From Emmonsiellopsis sp. PD_33 (taxonomy: Eukaryota; Ascomycota; Eurotiomycetes; Onygenales; Ajellomycetaceae): 64,000 nt of DNA. Shown in pieces: positions 35,190 to 46,199 of this stretch. Every line of letters begins with the position of its first letter. The first letter of the stretch is position 1. The position numbers and the translations under genes are program-made. The notes under the pieces were generated by a model. The model was given only the letters and a program-made list of their open reading frames with translations, did not search any database and had not been told where the DNA came from. Location: the NCBI GenBank assembly GCA_032988165.1, contig JANTQF010000001.1:124001-188000 (forward strand), given 5' to 3'.

Positions 35190-36701
35190 TGACTATAACT
35201 GAAGAATTACCTGACAACCAGGGCAGGTCTATATGCTTATCCTTGCTTGAATTTGGTGCTGATGAGAGAATTGAAGGCTAAGAGAAGTATATAGAGATTA
35301 GTCCCTTTTCAGAAGATGATGGGTTCCTTTAATATAAAGAAATTGATTGATGGAGAGGTCAAGTGTGTTTGAAGCATCTTAATGGCACTTAGAATAACTC
35401 TCATTATTGAGTTGGTAGAAGGAGGGTATTCTATCTCTAAAGTCAATTAGAAGTAGAGTAGATAGCTTGATGGAGAATTATTCAATAGATCATCCTACTA
35501 GATTAATTATATCTATTTACTGGCATGTAAAAGTTCCATCACTCTATAGCAGAAATGTGATGCTGATTGCAAGGTTAAGGTTGAGAGTTTCAACAGAAGA
35601 GAAGAGAAAAAACCCTCCACTAGGTGTTGAATAAGGGATGAAGTTGTGCAAGAAATTAAAATTGAGATGCTAGAGAATGTTACTACTATTACTATTAATA
35701 ACTGTTGCCTTAATATAGTATTAACTCTGATTATCTACATTATCATCATCAAGAAGAGAGGCAAGAAAGATCAGCCATTCAGTGCTGTCAGGTAGAATGC
35801 ACTTGATCATATTAGGAGAGAATTCAGTAAGCTCTGGGAGACCCTGGGTGTAAAGATGCCAACTGGATTGAAGATCAAATATACTAAAAGAATAAGATTT
35901 ATTGGTATAGATATAAAGCTTACTGTAGCTGATTAAATATGGAACACATTTAGAATCTTCTAATGAGAGTAGTTGTTCCCTAGTCTCTATATTAATGATA
36001 ATAGTACTATAAGAGAGTAATATCCATTAGCTATCTATAGAGATAATATAATCAAGAGACACTAAGATCAAATAAATCTTAAAGAGCAGTTCAGCTGCAT
36101 TCACACACACAAGATACTCATACTACTGATGAGAATTGATGTGGACTCTATCAGAGTGTTATTAGAGACATTCTTCTAACCATGCAGAGTACAGCTATCA
36201 TCATTGCCAATTTATCAATATACTGTATCATTGTGAAACCATGCTACATAATTACCCACCACAATCAGCTCAGAGGCCCATGTGTATTGTTGATGCACAG
36301 TGGCCTTGCCTCAGTAGAAAATGTTAAAGGTTTTTACTGGAGAATATAAAGTCAGCTATATGGCAAGTAATGAAATATTAGATAACATACTAAGGGTAAT
36401 GTATTTTCTCATTCTTTACTTGAGTTCAAGTGAGGTAAACTAGGCCTTAAACTGCAGTCAGTGGTAAAACAAGCCATTCTTGTGGATCCATGCTGTAATG
36501 CTTGCATTCAAGGAGCAATTAAAATATAAAAGGTTGTAGGCCTCCATAGAGGAGAGATACTTGAGGATCAAAAAGATGCACTCTAGAAGAAGATGGAGTA
36601 AGAGATTCCTGAGGTTTGCAGAGGGGCTTAGTTGACTGGGATTCTGTGCTATTTAGTTGCCAGCCATTTTTGCTCTGGGCAATGATATCATAATAGAACA
36701 T
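35190..36701 (-). pseudogene. F-box gene, array member I (decayed)
   Basis: The upstream 60-codon open frame (MFYYDIIAQSKNGW ...) is Ser/Gln-rich and may be the N-terminus. The F-box follows in a different frame as LLECIFLILKYLSSMEAYN, then CSLNASITAWIHKNGLFYH, so one indel is needed near 36590. The last exon reads KCVPYLISYSKLYIYTNKSY, FSIFDLQSSWHLY, MIKCILPDSTEWLIF, an acidic DDDN run, NILQHLNFNF, GGFFLFSS and SITFLL, with DGTFTC. The tail LYTSLSLQFSHQHQIQARIS to about 35190 matches member L. This member's F-box departs most from the array consensus. Confidence 0.72.
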
Positions 36702-37087
36702 GGAAGATCAATGATTTCTATATAAGTAATGTCAGTCTTGCTTCATATTTGTGTACTATATGCACTCAGGAATCAACAGGCTGTGAAGCTGGTAATATAT
36801 GGCATAGGAGAGGGGTGAGTAACTAACTGCTATAGCAAGTGAATTTAGTTGATGCCAAGAGAAAAAAGAGAAAAGGTCTTAAGATATATACAGTCATGAG
36901 CTGCCCAGCAATGTGCTGTTATTATTATTATACATTTTTGTGATGTACTTTATAGCTGTGCTTTAATTGAATAACACTGGGGACTTACTGTTAAGTAAGA
37001 ACAATGTGCTTTGCTTATGGTTGTTTATTGAACTTAGGAATAGGTACTTAAATAAAGAAGAAAGAAAGGGATAGTGGAGTAGTTAAA

Positions 37088-37113
37088 GATAAACACTAAG
37101 CAATTAGTGCATT
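37088..37113 (-). promoter_or_regulatory. Array palindromic element upstream of I
   Basis: GATAAACACTAA-GCAA-TTAGTGCATT: inner stem intact, with transitions in both flanks. About 390 bp upstream of member I. Confidence 0.65.
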
Positions 37114-37559
37114 GAGTTGAGAGCACTAAAGAGAGGAGGTAGATGGAAAGATGGATAAGACCTAAAGAAACATAAAGGTAGAGAGAGTAAGATAATAGAG
37201 AGAGCAAGTCACTTGATAAACTACAGTTAGTGGTAGATGCAGCCATATGTCTATGAAGCAATATATGGATTCCAGAAGCTCATAATAAACTTTGCTCAGT
37301 AAACTTGTGTTAGGAGAAAGATGCAAGACTTGAGGGCTGTCATCTACTGTGCAGGAGTATTAGGCAAAGGAGTATATACTATAAAGATGCTGGCAGGTTA
37401 AAATTATAGGCCATTTTTTTTTTTTTTTTTTTGGGAGGGGGTTCAACATCATCTATCATATTGACTACTTCATACTTGAGAGCTTTAGGGCTCTAAATGT
37501 TAGTTTTTAGGCTGTTAGTACATTGAGAATCCTACCCCCCAGGCACAAACTGAATGCTA

Positions 37560-38350
37560 GACATACAAAATCAACATCTCATTGAATTCAATCAATTTAT
37601 AGCTTATCAGCCAGCTTCTGCAAATGGTACAAATGAGTGTACAGTGTACACCTCAGTTTCAAGTTGATAAAAATGCTTCACCTGGGGTGGCATGTTTATT
37701 AACAGGTGCCATGATATTATATAAGAACTAGGGGTAATTGAATCTGCTGTCTGCAGCCAGTAAACACTGTTATATAGAAGTATGGATGTAGGGGTGTTGT
37801 TTGTTATCACAACAGCTGTATCCATTGTGTCTGCCCAGAATGTCTTGGGTAGAATGCTGCTAATGAGAACTGCTCATACCCACTAAATAATTATATAAAT
37901 ATAGTATTAAGAGACACCATCTTGATGAGGAGAATGAGGTATGATTGGTTCTCATTTGATGCTGATCTCAGTGATGACATTTTACATCTTCATAGATTAA
38001 AAAATACCATTAATATCTATTAGTATGAACACAGAAGATTCATAACTGAGATTCCTAGGCCAGGTTTTTATAGTCTTTTTGTTAGATTGGTTGGCTAACT
38101 ACTTCATTAGTTCTTCTATATCAATATTATCCATATCATCCTGGCCAGTGGAATGAAAATCATACAAATAAGAGTTAATAAATGTGTGCTGGAATTTCTC
38201 AAGGCCAAGAAGGAAAGAGTGGTGATAGATATCCCTCAGATCTTCTAAAAGTATTCAATGACATATAGTCAGATACTGAAACTGATATTGGTAGGGTATA
38301 TATTCATTATTTTTGATAGGGAGAGCAAAAAGTTGTTTAATGATATCCAT
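37560..38350 (-). pseudogene. Ty1/copia relic, gag joined to integrase C-terminus
   Basis: Minus-strand text from about 38340 to 38090 reads LEDLRDIYHHSFLLGLEKF, then QHTFINSYLYDFHSTGQDD and IDIEELMK, clearly related to the gag at 62300-62460 (RLKEFQKAFIKTHMNEFFST). After a short gap, 37825-37607 is an open 72-codon frame: MDTAVVITNNTPTSILLYNS, VYWLQTADS, NMPPQVKHFYQLETEV, PFAEAG, continuing WQISYKLIEFNE. This is the copia integrase C-terminal region (AVYITNRTP ... HLR.WG ... KLEP). Zinc knuckle, protease and integrase core are missing, so an internal deletion joined gag to late integrase. Confidence 0.72.
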
Positions 38351-38639
38351 ATATTCCTCCACAAAAGAGAGTGTGTAATTTTTTCCCAGGCCACTGCAGT
38401 GAGAATCTTATGATACACCTTGATTCATACAGTCCATCTAGACTGGTCATAGTGACTTACAGATGGGGGGGGGATTACTTATTGTTAGGCTGGATGTTTA
38501 GTCCCTTAATTACCTTAGCATCAGCTAAAGTACTGAGTAGTCACATATTGTAATTGAAGCTCTCAAGTCATCTTTAGTCACCATGATAGGCCTATTTAGT
38601 GCCTGAAGATAATAGGTCATAAGATGAGGCAAATCTGTG

Positions 38640-39020
38640 AATGCTCTCTGCCTGTTCCATCTTATACTACTAATAGTAAATTAATTGAGCAATTTATGTA
38701 TAGAATGAACCAGTAGTATCATTTTCCTCCATGTAAGGTCAGGGCAGATAATGAGCTCCAATTCCTACTACTTAGCCTGTAATAAGATGCTATTAGTTAG
38801 CCTGGGGGTCACCCTTGGACCCATTCACACTCTCTAATAATAAAAGGAACATACATAGTTCTCAATGAGGAATGAGATGGTTGATTTTGGTGTGCAGGAG
38901 CTAATATTAGGAGCTTCAGAATGTTCTTATTAAGAATATAGGCCTGGCATCCATATGCATGTAGGTGGCTGAGGTTAAGATTCATTGATTTTCATAGGTA
39001 GAAGGCTAAGATCTATAGTT
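38640..39020 (-). pseudogene. Second copia integrase C-terminal fragment
   Basis: Minus-strand text near 39000-38900 reads LNLSHLHAYGCQAYILNKN, followed by ILKLLILAPAH. This matches the SHLR-YGC-AY...P segment at the end of copia integrases and is a different family from the adjacent 37.6-kb relic. Text below 38640 (RAFTDLPHLMTYYLQALN, RPIMVTKDDLRASITICDYS) continues toward 38540 and is of unclear origin. Stops and probable indels prevent a continuous reading. Confidence 0.5.
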
Positions 39021-39242
39021 ATTAGAGTCTGCCATGGCATTCAGTTGAATGAGTAAATGGCTGCTGTATAGATCTGAGGTCAGAGGTCTTCAGAGAGATT
39101 GGCAGTGACTCAGATCATACTACTCAGAGTGGTGATCACCAAAAGACCCTGCTTCACCTAGGCTTGTAGCCATATCTGTTTTCAAGTGGCCCCTGGGCTG
39201 ACCCAGGGATAATTACATATGTTGTGCTAGGCCAGTTGGGAC

Positions 39243-39400
39243 ATAGTTGTTGGCTATAAGCCACCCTAGTCCTGAAGTAACTAGTTTAGCACCTAGAGAG
39301 ATCACATGTTAGATATTCTCACCTTCAAGATCAATACAAGGGTCTTCAACCTTCCCACAGGCCATAATAGTTAGGTAGAGCTCATAGTACTGAGCAGTTA
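39243..39400. repeat. Dispersed repeat, second copy (see 18365)
   Basis: Matches 18365-18500 with mainly transition differences. It lies between copia debris and telomere-like repeats, which makes an LTR fragment one possible explanation. Confidence 0.5.
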
Positions 39401-39674
39401 ACTAGTTACATGAACAAAATCTATGTGGGGCAGGATTAGTAATAATATGCTAATACTCTCCTGGACAAGCACTAACATATCAGGAGCAAGTAATTTATAC
39501 ACAGCATACCCCTTCCATGCCACAGTCAAGAATACTAGTAGGTAAAGCTGATTAGAGGGATTTTTCTCCATTAAGTAAGCTAATTTGTAAAGTTAGATAT
39601 GAAGTAAAGTAGCAGAGCAACTACTTCTAATAGAAGAACTAATATAATTTATTCAAGTAACTTATTAATAGTAA

Positions 39675-39870
39675 TTTATTTATTTCTTATTCCCTCACTT
39701 TTAATAAGGCTAACACCCTAACCATAGCTCATAAATGCAAGATGTATAGTCTCCAGTGATGTCAACTGTATAATTAGTGTAAAGGCTGTGGTTTTATACA
39801 TTTCTCATTCTCTAACCCTCCCTAAGGCTAACCCCCTAACCCCCTAACTGTAACTCCCATATATATGTTT
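39675..39870. repeat. Telomere-like dispersed repeat, two copies
   Basis: Two copies of the same unit as at 25767-26110. The second is the richest: CTCCCTAAGGCTAACCCCCT followed by AACCCCCTAACTG. It sits 0.3 kb beyond member H. Confidence 0.65.
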
Positions 39871-40160
39871 GTTTAATTTAAGCAGTATGATCTATATTGG
39901 TACAGAATACATGTAATCTAGTTATCTAACCTATAGTGGTGGATTCTATTAGCAGCAGCAGTAGATACCTTTCTGATTGCCTCACTGTAATTAAAGCTGA
40001 ATAAAATTATAAATGATAAATCATGGTAGAATTAAAAGGTAACTAGACTATACATATTTCCTCTCAATTTAAAAAGCACCTGGAGCTGCCCACAGAGAGT
40101 AAGATAGACATACTCCACTGAAATTGCCAGTGAGGCAGACTCTGCCTACCTAAAAAGGGA

Positions 40161-41647
40161 CTACAAGGGTTCTGATTGACACAGTAGCCAGGTTAAAGAT
40201 AGAACTTCAAATGGGTTGGATGCAAGGTCCTTTGATGTGCAATAATGATAAATCATTTCAAAGTATGATATGAGTATAATCTGATATATTATGGAGGAAG
40301 TACTATTATCTGTGTCACTGAGCAATGTGGGGATGTAGGGCAATATACTATACCCAAATAATGTTATAAGGATAACAGGACAATGTGAGTTCTCTATCAT
40401 ATACAGAGCATTAGTTTACTCTTTTGACCAAGTTTCATCATCCTGTAGTAAGAATGCTTCAATAATGCAGTATAAGAAGTAGTTCTCAGAGAAGCTCTGA
40501 ATCTCTATCATTCCATCCAATGCCAGGTGCATGCATGAAAATGAGAATCACTTCTGGGTGAATTTATAGAGAGTTGTTCCATTTTTAACATTAATTACTA
40601 TTATTATTTAGAGGATAGAGGATGCATCTTTATCATCATTATCATCATCATCTGTAAAAGGATAGTGGTGTGAAACTAGATGGACAAGATGTTCATTGCC
40701 ATTTAGAGTGATGACCTCAAGTACTTAGCTAACAGATAAGACAGAACCAGCCTCAAATAGGGTTAATGATTTTTGCCAGTTGAGGAGAGCATTTTGGATG
40801 TTGTAGGCAAAAATTGTCTTGTCATATTAAGAGGTGGTATATAACTGGGTTTGGCTGATAAGATATAGGTTCTCCTAGAATGGGAGTGTGTGTGGGAGGT
40901 AATACTATTTGTGGCTGCCCAGGGTAGTGATCAGGCTGTAGTAGCTGGTAGAGGGTAATTTATTAGCATTTTGAAATCATAAAAAATATAAGGTAGGATA
41001 GAACCTACTTCTCCTGGGAATACAATCTACTCACAGCTAGAATATCATTTAAATTGAGATGGAGTCTTAAGTGAGCATATAGGAATCCATACCAGAATGT
41101 TTTAGGTAATTCTTGCCCCTCTGGTTCAGCATCCATTAAGTTGTAATCATTATGCTAGAATACTGTGATTCTAATGATCCAAGCTGAGTATTTACTGGCT
41201 CTTATAAATGTATAGGTCACTGGAAACTTCATTGTACAAGTTGGATTATGTGAGGTGAAATTGCATGTCATTCACACTATAAATCATGAAGTTAGTAATA
41301 ATAGATAGGAGAGTGTAGGCAAATAACATATTAAATGCAGTGTACTGAGCTACCTTCTGTTCTGACTCAAAAGATTTAAATCATTACTAGAATATTAGTC
41401 AGTGTAGCTTCCAGCCCTCATATTCAGTTCATGTAGTGATATAACTCTTCCAACCCTTACTGACAAGCTTCATGTGATTAATATCAACTACTGTGAGCTC
41501 CTTGAGCACCTTATCCACTAACTTTGAGAGTAAAGATCAAAAGGGATCACTACATTTTATTAGCACTCTAGATGGGCTTGAATGGTGTGTCTGACCAGTA
41601 TTCACAGCCTCAGACAGGGTAAGATATTTAATGGTAAGATTTGCCAT
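40161..41647 (-). pseudogene. F-box gene, array member H (decayed)
   Basis: The start at 41647 opens MANLTIKYLTLSEAVNTGQT. The F-box region reads LLSKLVDKVLKELTVVDINH, then MKLVSKGWKSYITT and EGWKLH, with single stops before LLSKL and after ITT. The exon ends near a CATATT donor-like site. The last exon has EPIYLISQTQLYTTS, TIFAYNIQNALLNWQKS, VLEVITLNGNEHLVHLVSH, an acidic run of about eight Asp/Asn residues, and IIEAFLLQDDETWSKE. It ends with an open 79-codon stretch (MIENSHCPVILITLFGYS) to 40161. The F-box begins KLVDKVLKEL rather than LPxEV, so it is a diverged member. Confidence 0.75.
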
Positions 41648-42185
41648 GACTTGGTTAAGTAAAAGTTAAGAAAAACAAGTCAAACATCCTAGAAAACAAT
41701 AATTAGCCTGATGCTATGTGCCCTGTTCAGATTCTACTACATGCATAAGATAATAGGGGCCCTGGGTGAATCCATACTAGATGTAAGAAATGTCCAGGAG
41801 TTGACATGCATCACAAGGAAAAGGATGAGATGTGCAAATGATGCAGATTTGATGACTGTGAGGATTAATGTGATTTTATACTAACATCAGCATAATTAGC
41901 TATACATAAGGACAGAAAAGCTTATAAGGGAGATGAGGACTTAGCAAATAAAGCTAGATAATCTTGGGTATAACTAGCATGATGGGGGATACTGACTGTA
42001 ATGATTTGAAGCAAGTTTTGAGATAAGAAGCTATTAAGGATAAGGAGTGAAACTCAAATATGGTGATGTAAAGTAAGAAAAGAGTAAGATTAGTTTACAT
42101 AGTCTACTTTTTTAATGTGCTTGATATAATAACACTGGAATTTACAATTATCCATGAGTGTGGCAGGAGTTTGCTGTGTTCAGGG

Positions 42186-42252
42186 ACTCAAAGAAATTTG
42201 AAACTGAAAGAAATTTGAGACTAAAAGAAATTCAGGACTGAAAGAAATTCAG
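42186..42252. repeat. 17-bp tandem repeat, four units
   Basis: Four near-identical units of ACTGAAAGAAATTTGAG: ACTCAAAGAAATTTGAA, ACTGAAAGAAATTTGAG, ACTAAAAGAAATTCAGG, ACTGAAAGAAATTCAG. Confidence 0.85.
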
Positions 42253-42330
42253 AACAGCCCAGCCAGGAAGTCATAAACAAACAATAAACTAATAAAAGTA
42301 AAAAGATGGATAGGTTATGAGAGAATGCAC

Positions 42331-42400
42331 AGTAACTAAGATGTTATACTAAAGCTGAAATTCAAGTGGATAGGGGAAAATGTAGTATTAAAATATAGAT
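42331..42400 (+). repeat. Direct repeat flanking dynamin gene (left)
   Basis: AGTAACTAAGATGTTATACT, then AAAGCTGAAATTCAAGTGGA and a TAGTATTAAAATATAG-like end, matches 45871-45940 (AGTAACTAAGATGTTATATA ...) with mostly transition differences. The pair brackets the dynamin pseudogene 3.5 kb apart. Confidence 0.6.
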
Positions 42401-42871
42401 CTAACAATTAAAAAGTCCTTCAGAACTTCTTCTTTTGAAATTTATGAATTCTTCTTGAGGGGGTACTCATACTTCTCAGACAATCAGATTCATGCAGCTT
42501 AAATAATGGCTGATGAATAATAGACCCAAATATAAATTCATCTACTAAAGACTTTAGAAAAATAGAATTATATTAGTACTGATAGTTATTAGATATCCTA
42601 AAATACTAGCACACATGAAATTATCATATCATTTCAGGACAAGCCAGCAGATCAGCATCTAGATGTTTAAGATTAGATATATCATCAGGTTCCCCACTGA
42701 CAGATTCTATGTTGACTGACTGATCAATTTGTCCTATATAATAACTTTAAGGTTAGCCAAGTAAAGATGATTGTGAAAGCAAAGAAGGGTAAATTCATGG
42801 CTGGAGGAGTTTGAGGCCATATATAATTCTAGGAAAAATAGGGGATAATATAAATATAAATGTACTGCATG

Positions 42872-44981
42872 CTACCTATAAATCTCCAAACCTTCCTGCA
42901 AGGTCTTCAATTTCCATTCAAGCTGCTGCTGCTACACCTGGGACTCCTCTATCTTACCTGCAATCTGAGAGATGAGATTAGGTGGTATGATTACTATATT
43001 ACTAGATGTAAAGATGATCTATATTTCAGATATTAACTTGTACTTAATGATCTGAATAGCAACATTGTTGATGAAAGTCTTCATTGAAACCTATATCAAG
43101 AAATTAGAACCTTAAATTGCAACTAAAAGAACTAAGGCAACTTATCTTGTAGAATGCTTGCATACTATTAAGTAGCTCAGTACATATAAAGTCCTCTATG
43201 TTGCTCTCATTTTGGGTTGAAAGTGATGTGGCAAGGGCAAATACATCACTTAGATTAATATTACTTTTGCACTTTAAGGTTATGAAGTTTTCTATCTACC
43301 TAGCTATTTTATCCTGTAGATTTACTTGCTTCATCTTCTGAAGAGTTTCTGTGTAGTAGTGATTATATGTTATTAGATGCTTCATGTGATCAAGTAGAAG
43401 CTAATTAAGAGATTAATGAGCCTATATCATCTAGTTGTTTATTTTCTGGCTGATTAAGAAGTTAAGTAGTGACTGAAAGATATGACAGTCAGTCAGTATT
43501 TTCAGAAGGTCTTTAAGAAATTATGTGATGAGCTTTTATAAGCTCTTTACATAACATTGCATAATGCTTTCTCATAAAGATGACTGATCTTGAAACAATT
43601 AACCAATAAGAATGAAGTTGAAAGAACCAGGAAACTCTTAGCCTCTACTACTAGTGAGAAAACCCTGTACTCAGCAAATGGCTCCAGAGTGGTTCATGTG
43701 AATTTAACCAAAAAAATTAGATCCCATGGAGTTATTAATAATCCTATGATAGCCCTGGGTTCTCATCTTCTCTATAAACTTAATATTCTGGTTTTGAATG
43801 AGAGCTTACAAACAATTACCATCAGAATACTTCTAGTTACTAAAGAATAGATCTCTATAACTACCATCAGTGGCAGCCTTGCACAATCTCTTAAATGATT
43901 GACTGATTTTTAAGAGAAAGAGTTACTATTCATTAAGAGTAGAATGATTAGAACTTAGTTTCTCAAGTTTCTTCTCAGCATCATTGATGCTAGTCTGTAT
44001 GTTATTAATAAGATTTAGGAGATAACATTAGATTTAATTTAATAGTATCTTACTCAGGTATTAGTGTAGTGAATGTATCTTAACTGTATTATAGGGAAGA
44101 TCTTTCCAGACCTCTATAGAGAAGAATCATTGTTCAGCAAAATCTCATTCTTTAATTGAAGTGTCACAAGAGTTAAAATCCCTATTCCTCAACACATGCC
44201 ATTCAAGTTGAAATTTAATATTATTGTTGCTGGTAAGATCTATAAATTCAGCTTCACTATCTGATCTGGCTGGTAGTGTATCTAGTTTCATGATGAGTTC
44301 TAGAGTGTATAGTCCCTTAGAGTCAACCTTTTGAGCATATTTCAGGATAATCTGGTTTGCAATGTCATTTTTTGCTGAGACCACAGAAATAATAATACTT
44401 CTAGTATTAATAATATAGAATTCAATAAGATTAGAAATTAGCTTCACATCAGCTTCAGATTGTTGCCTGTTTTTAAAGTGTATGAGACCAGAAAGATTAA
44501 TAAGGGTAAGTTTTAACATATGTGATTCAGATATCTTAACCTAAAGGATATATTTTGAAAATGTATTAGCTCCCCAACTAATTGCTGTAAGATGTTTCTT
44601 TGCACTATCAATCACTTCTGGGAGATCTTAAAGCCCTTCTAATGTTTCCTTGAATTGTAATAGTTTGCACCATTGAATGCTAGTGGCACCCTTACAAGAT
44701 ATAATAGAGATAGAGGCACTAGAGACTGTAGCATTGCAAAGGATGATCTCTGTAGCAAAATGGGTGCATAGAGTATCATTTTGAGAAAATGATACTTCAG
44801 AAATTACTTTTAGAATAGAGCTTTTCCTACTGGACTGATCACTGCAGATCACAATCTGGAGGAGAAAAACAAACTTACTGATATCCTAACAATAGAGACT
44901 GTTAATTTCATTAAGTAGGATCTATAATTCTGAGGATCTCAGGGCAGCAAGATCTGGTATGGCAAGGATATCATTCATCAT
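42872..44981 (-). pseudogene. Dynamin-like GTPase, full length, nonsense-riddled
   Basis: The start at 44981 (MMNDILAIPDLAAL) begins a 612-codon exon in one frame with no frameshift. Next come a 55-bp intron (43145-43091) and a 73-codon final exon ending at 42872: about 684 residues, typical of fungal dynamin-family GTPases, which self-assemble on membranes and hydrolyse GTP. The P-loop at residues ~47-55 is SDQSSRKSS instead of GDQSSGKSS. G3 is NLSG at ~162-165 instead of DLPG. G4 is MKLD at 231-234 instead of TKPD. VVSAKNDIANQIILKYAQ, WHVLRNRDF, the middle domain (NDAEKKLEKLSS, FLLKISQSFKRLCKAA) and the GED-like end (YNHYYTETLQKMKQ, FINNVAIQIIK) are clear. About two dozen stops replace Trp, Gln and Arg. 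The intron donor is ATAAGT, a mutated GTAAGT. All nucleotide-binding motifs are damaged. Confidence 0.92.
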
Positions 44982-45503
44982 AATTTTAATATGTATCTGG
45001 AGTAGAAATGGTGGTTTTCAGTAGAGAGTAACAGAAAAAACAGGAGGCAATGAAATGTATTGGAGAGCTCAAAAGGAAATATATCAAAGGCTTATGTCTT
45101 AGGGAAACCTTTGATATCATCTATAAATCAAGAGAAGAAGAGTGAATATGGCATGGTAAGGAAGAATCAAGTAAGGCCCTATATATTAATAGAAAGAAAG
45201 GTGAGTTTTGATGTTGATATGACATTTCCTGTCAACCAGATTATGTAACCCAACATATAGGAACTAACATTACTTCCCCCTTTAACTCCCCAACTATGAT
45301 GTTCTGTTTTGATTAAACCACTTTGAAAATGCAATGAATGAAATGAAGAATATGAAGATATATAATATAGAATAATATAATAAATGGTATGAGTAGAATG
45401 AGATAGAATAATGATTACACATAGAATAAGAAGAATGAAAAAGAGGTAAAATTACAGTCAATAAGATAAATAAATATAATTATAGATGACATGAGTCTTC
45501 AGG

Positions 45504-45573
45504 ACTCTCTCTTTCTCCTCTCTTTCTTCTCTCTTTCTCCTCTCTTTCTCCTCTCTTTTTCCTTTCTCTATCT
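45504..45573. repeat. CTCTTTCTC-rich polypyrimidine tract
   Basis: Repeated CTCTCTTTCTC units on the plus strand, 0.5 kb upstream of the dynamin start. It is the only long polypyrimidine run on the otherwise purine-rich plus strand of the array. Confidence 0.8.
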
Positions 45574-45870
45574 CCACTGGAATATATTTGTGCTTCCTGT
45601 TGGATTCAGGCAAAGCAAGGCCCCTAGAGGTGACTACAAACTGAGGGCTGTTTGTGGGTGTAATAAGAAGTTTGAGTTGCACAGGTAGTTAGGAAGATAA
45701 AGGTGATGACTACCTGCAGTGAATTAGGGGGTTTATTACCTTGTGAGGTAATTAGATTAAATAGGTCAGTATCTTAATAGATTAAGGAGGAGGCAGTAGG
45801 AGGAAAGGTGAGATTCATATTATCTGAAGATAGAAGAATAGATCAGCAGAAGGTAGTATTAGAAATATAT

Positions 45871-45940
45871 AGTAACTAAGATGTTATATAGAAGGTAAAA
45901 TTGAAGTGAATGCAGAAAAATATAATATTAAGAATCTAGT
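45871..45940 (+). repeat. Direct repeat flanking dynamin gene (right)
   Basis: Partner of 42331-42400. The shared word AGTAACTAAGATGTTATA is exact and the rest differs chiefly by transitions. DNA from 44982 to 46200 otherwise shows no gene. Confidence 0.6.
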
Positions 45941-46199
45941 TGATTATTACTAATTAATCTGGAGAATAATAAGAGAAGTAAAATTAAAAAGAAGAATAAA
46001 AATCAAAAGACATTCAAAAGATGATGCTGATATAATTACCCAAGAATGCATGAAGAATAACTTGAAGTTACTCTTGTAGTGTGAGATACAATTAGATATC
46101 AAGTGGGTTCTGAAAATTAGAAGTTAAGTTCATGAGCTTCAAAGTTGAGAGATAGAAGTATCAGTTAAATTTAATGCTCAACTTAGCTATGTCAAGATA

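Larger units (their letters stand above)
41648..42871. other. Spacer between member H and dynamin pseudogene
   Basis: No gene recognised. It contains a 17-bp tandem repeat (42186-42252) and a direct repeat (42331-42400) whose partner lies beyond the dynamin gene. No array palindrome was found upstream of H, unlike most members. Confidence 0.4.

Noticed and set aside
43590..43850. Plus-strand 86-codon open frame
   Set aside because: It lies antisense inside the dynamin middle domain, whose minus-strand reading is continuous with family homology.
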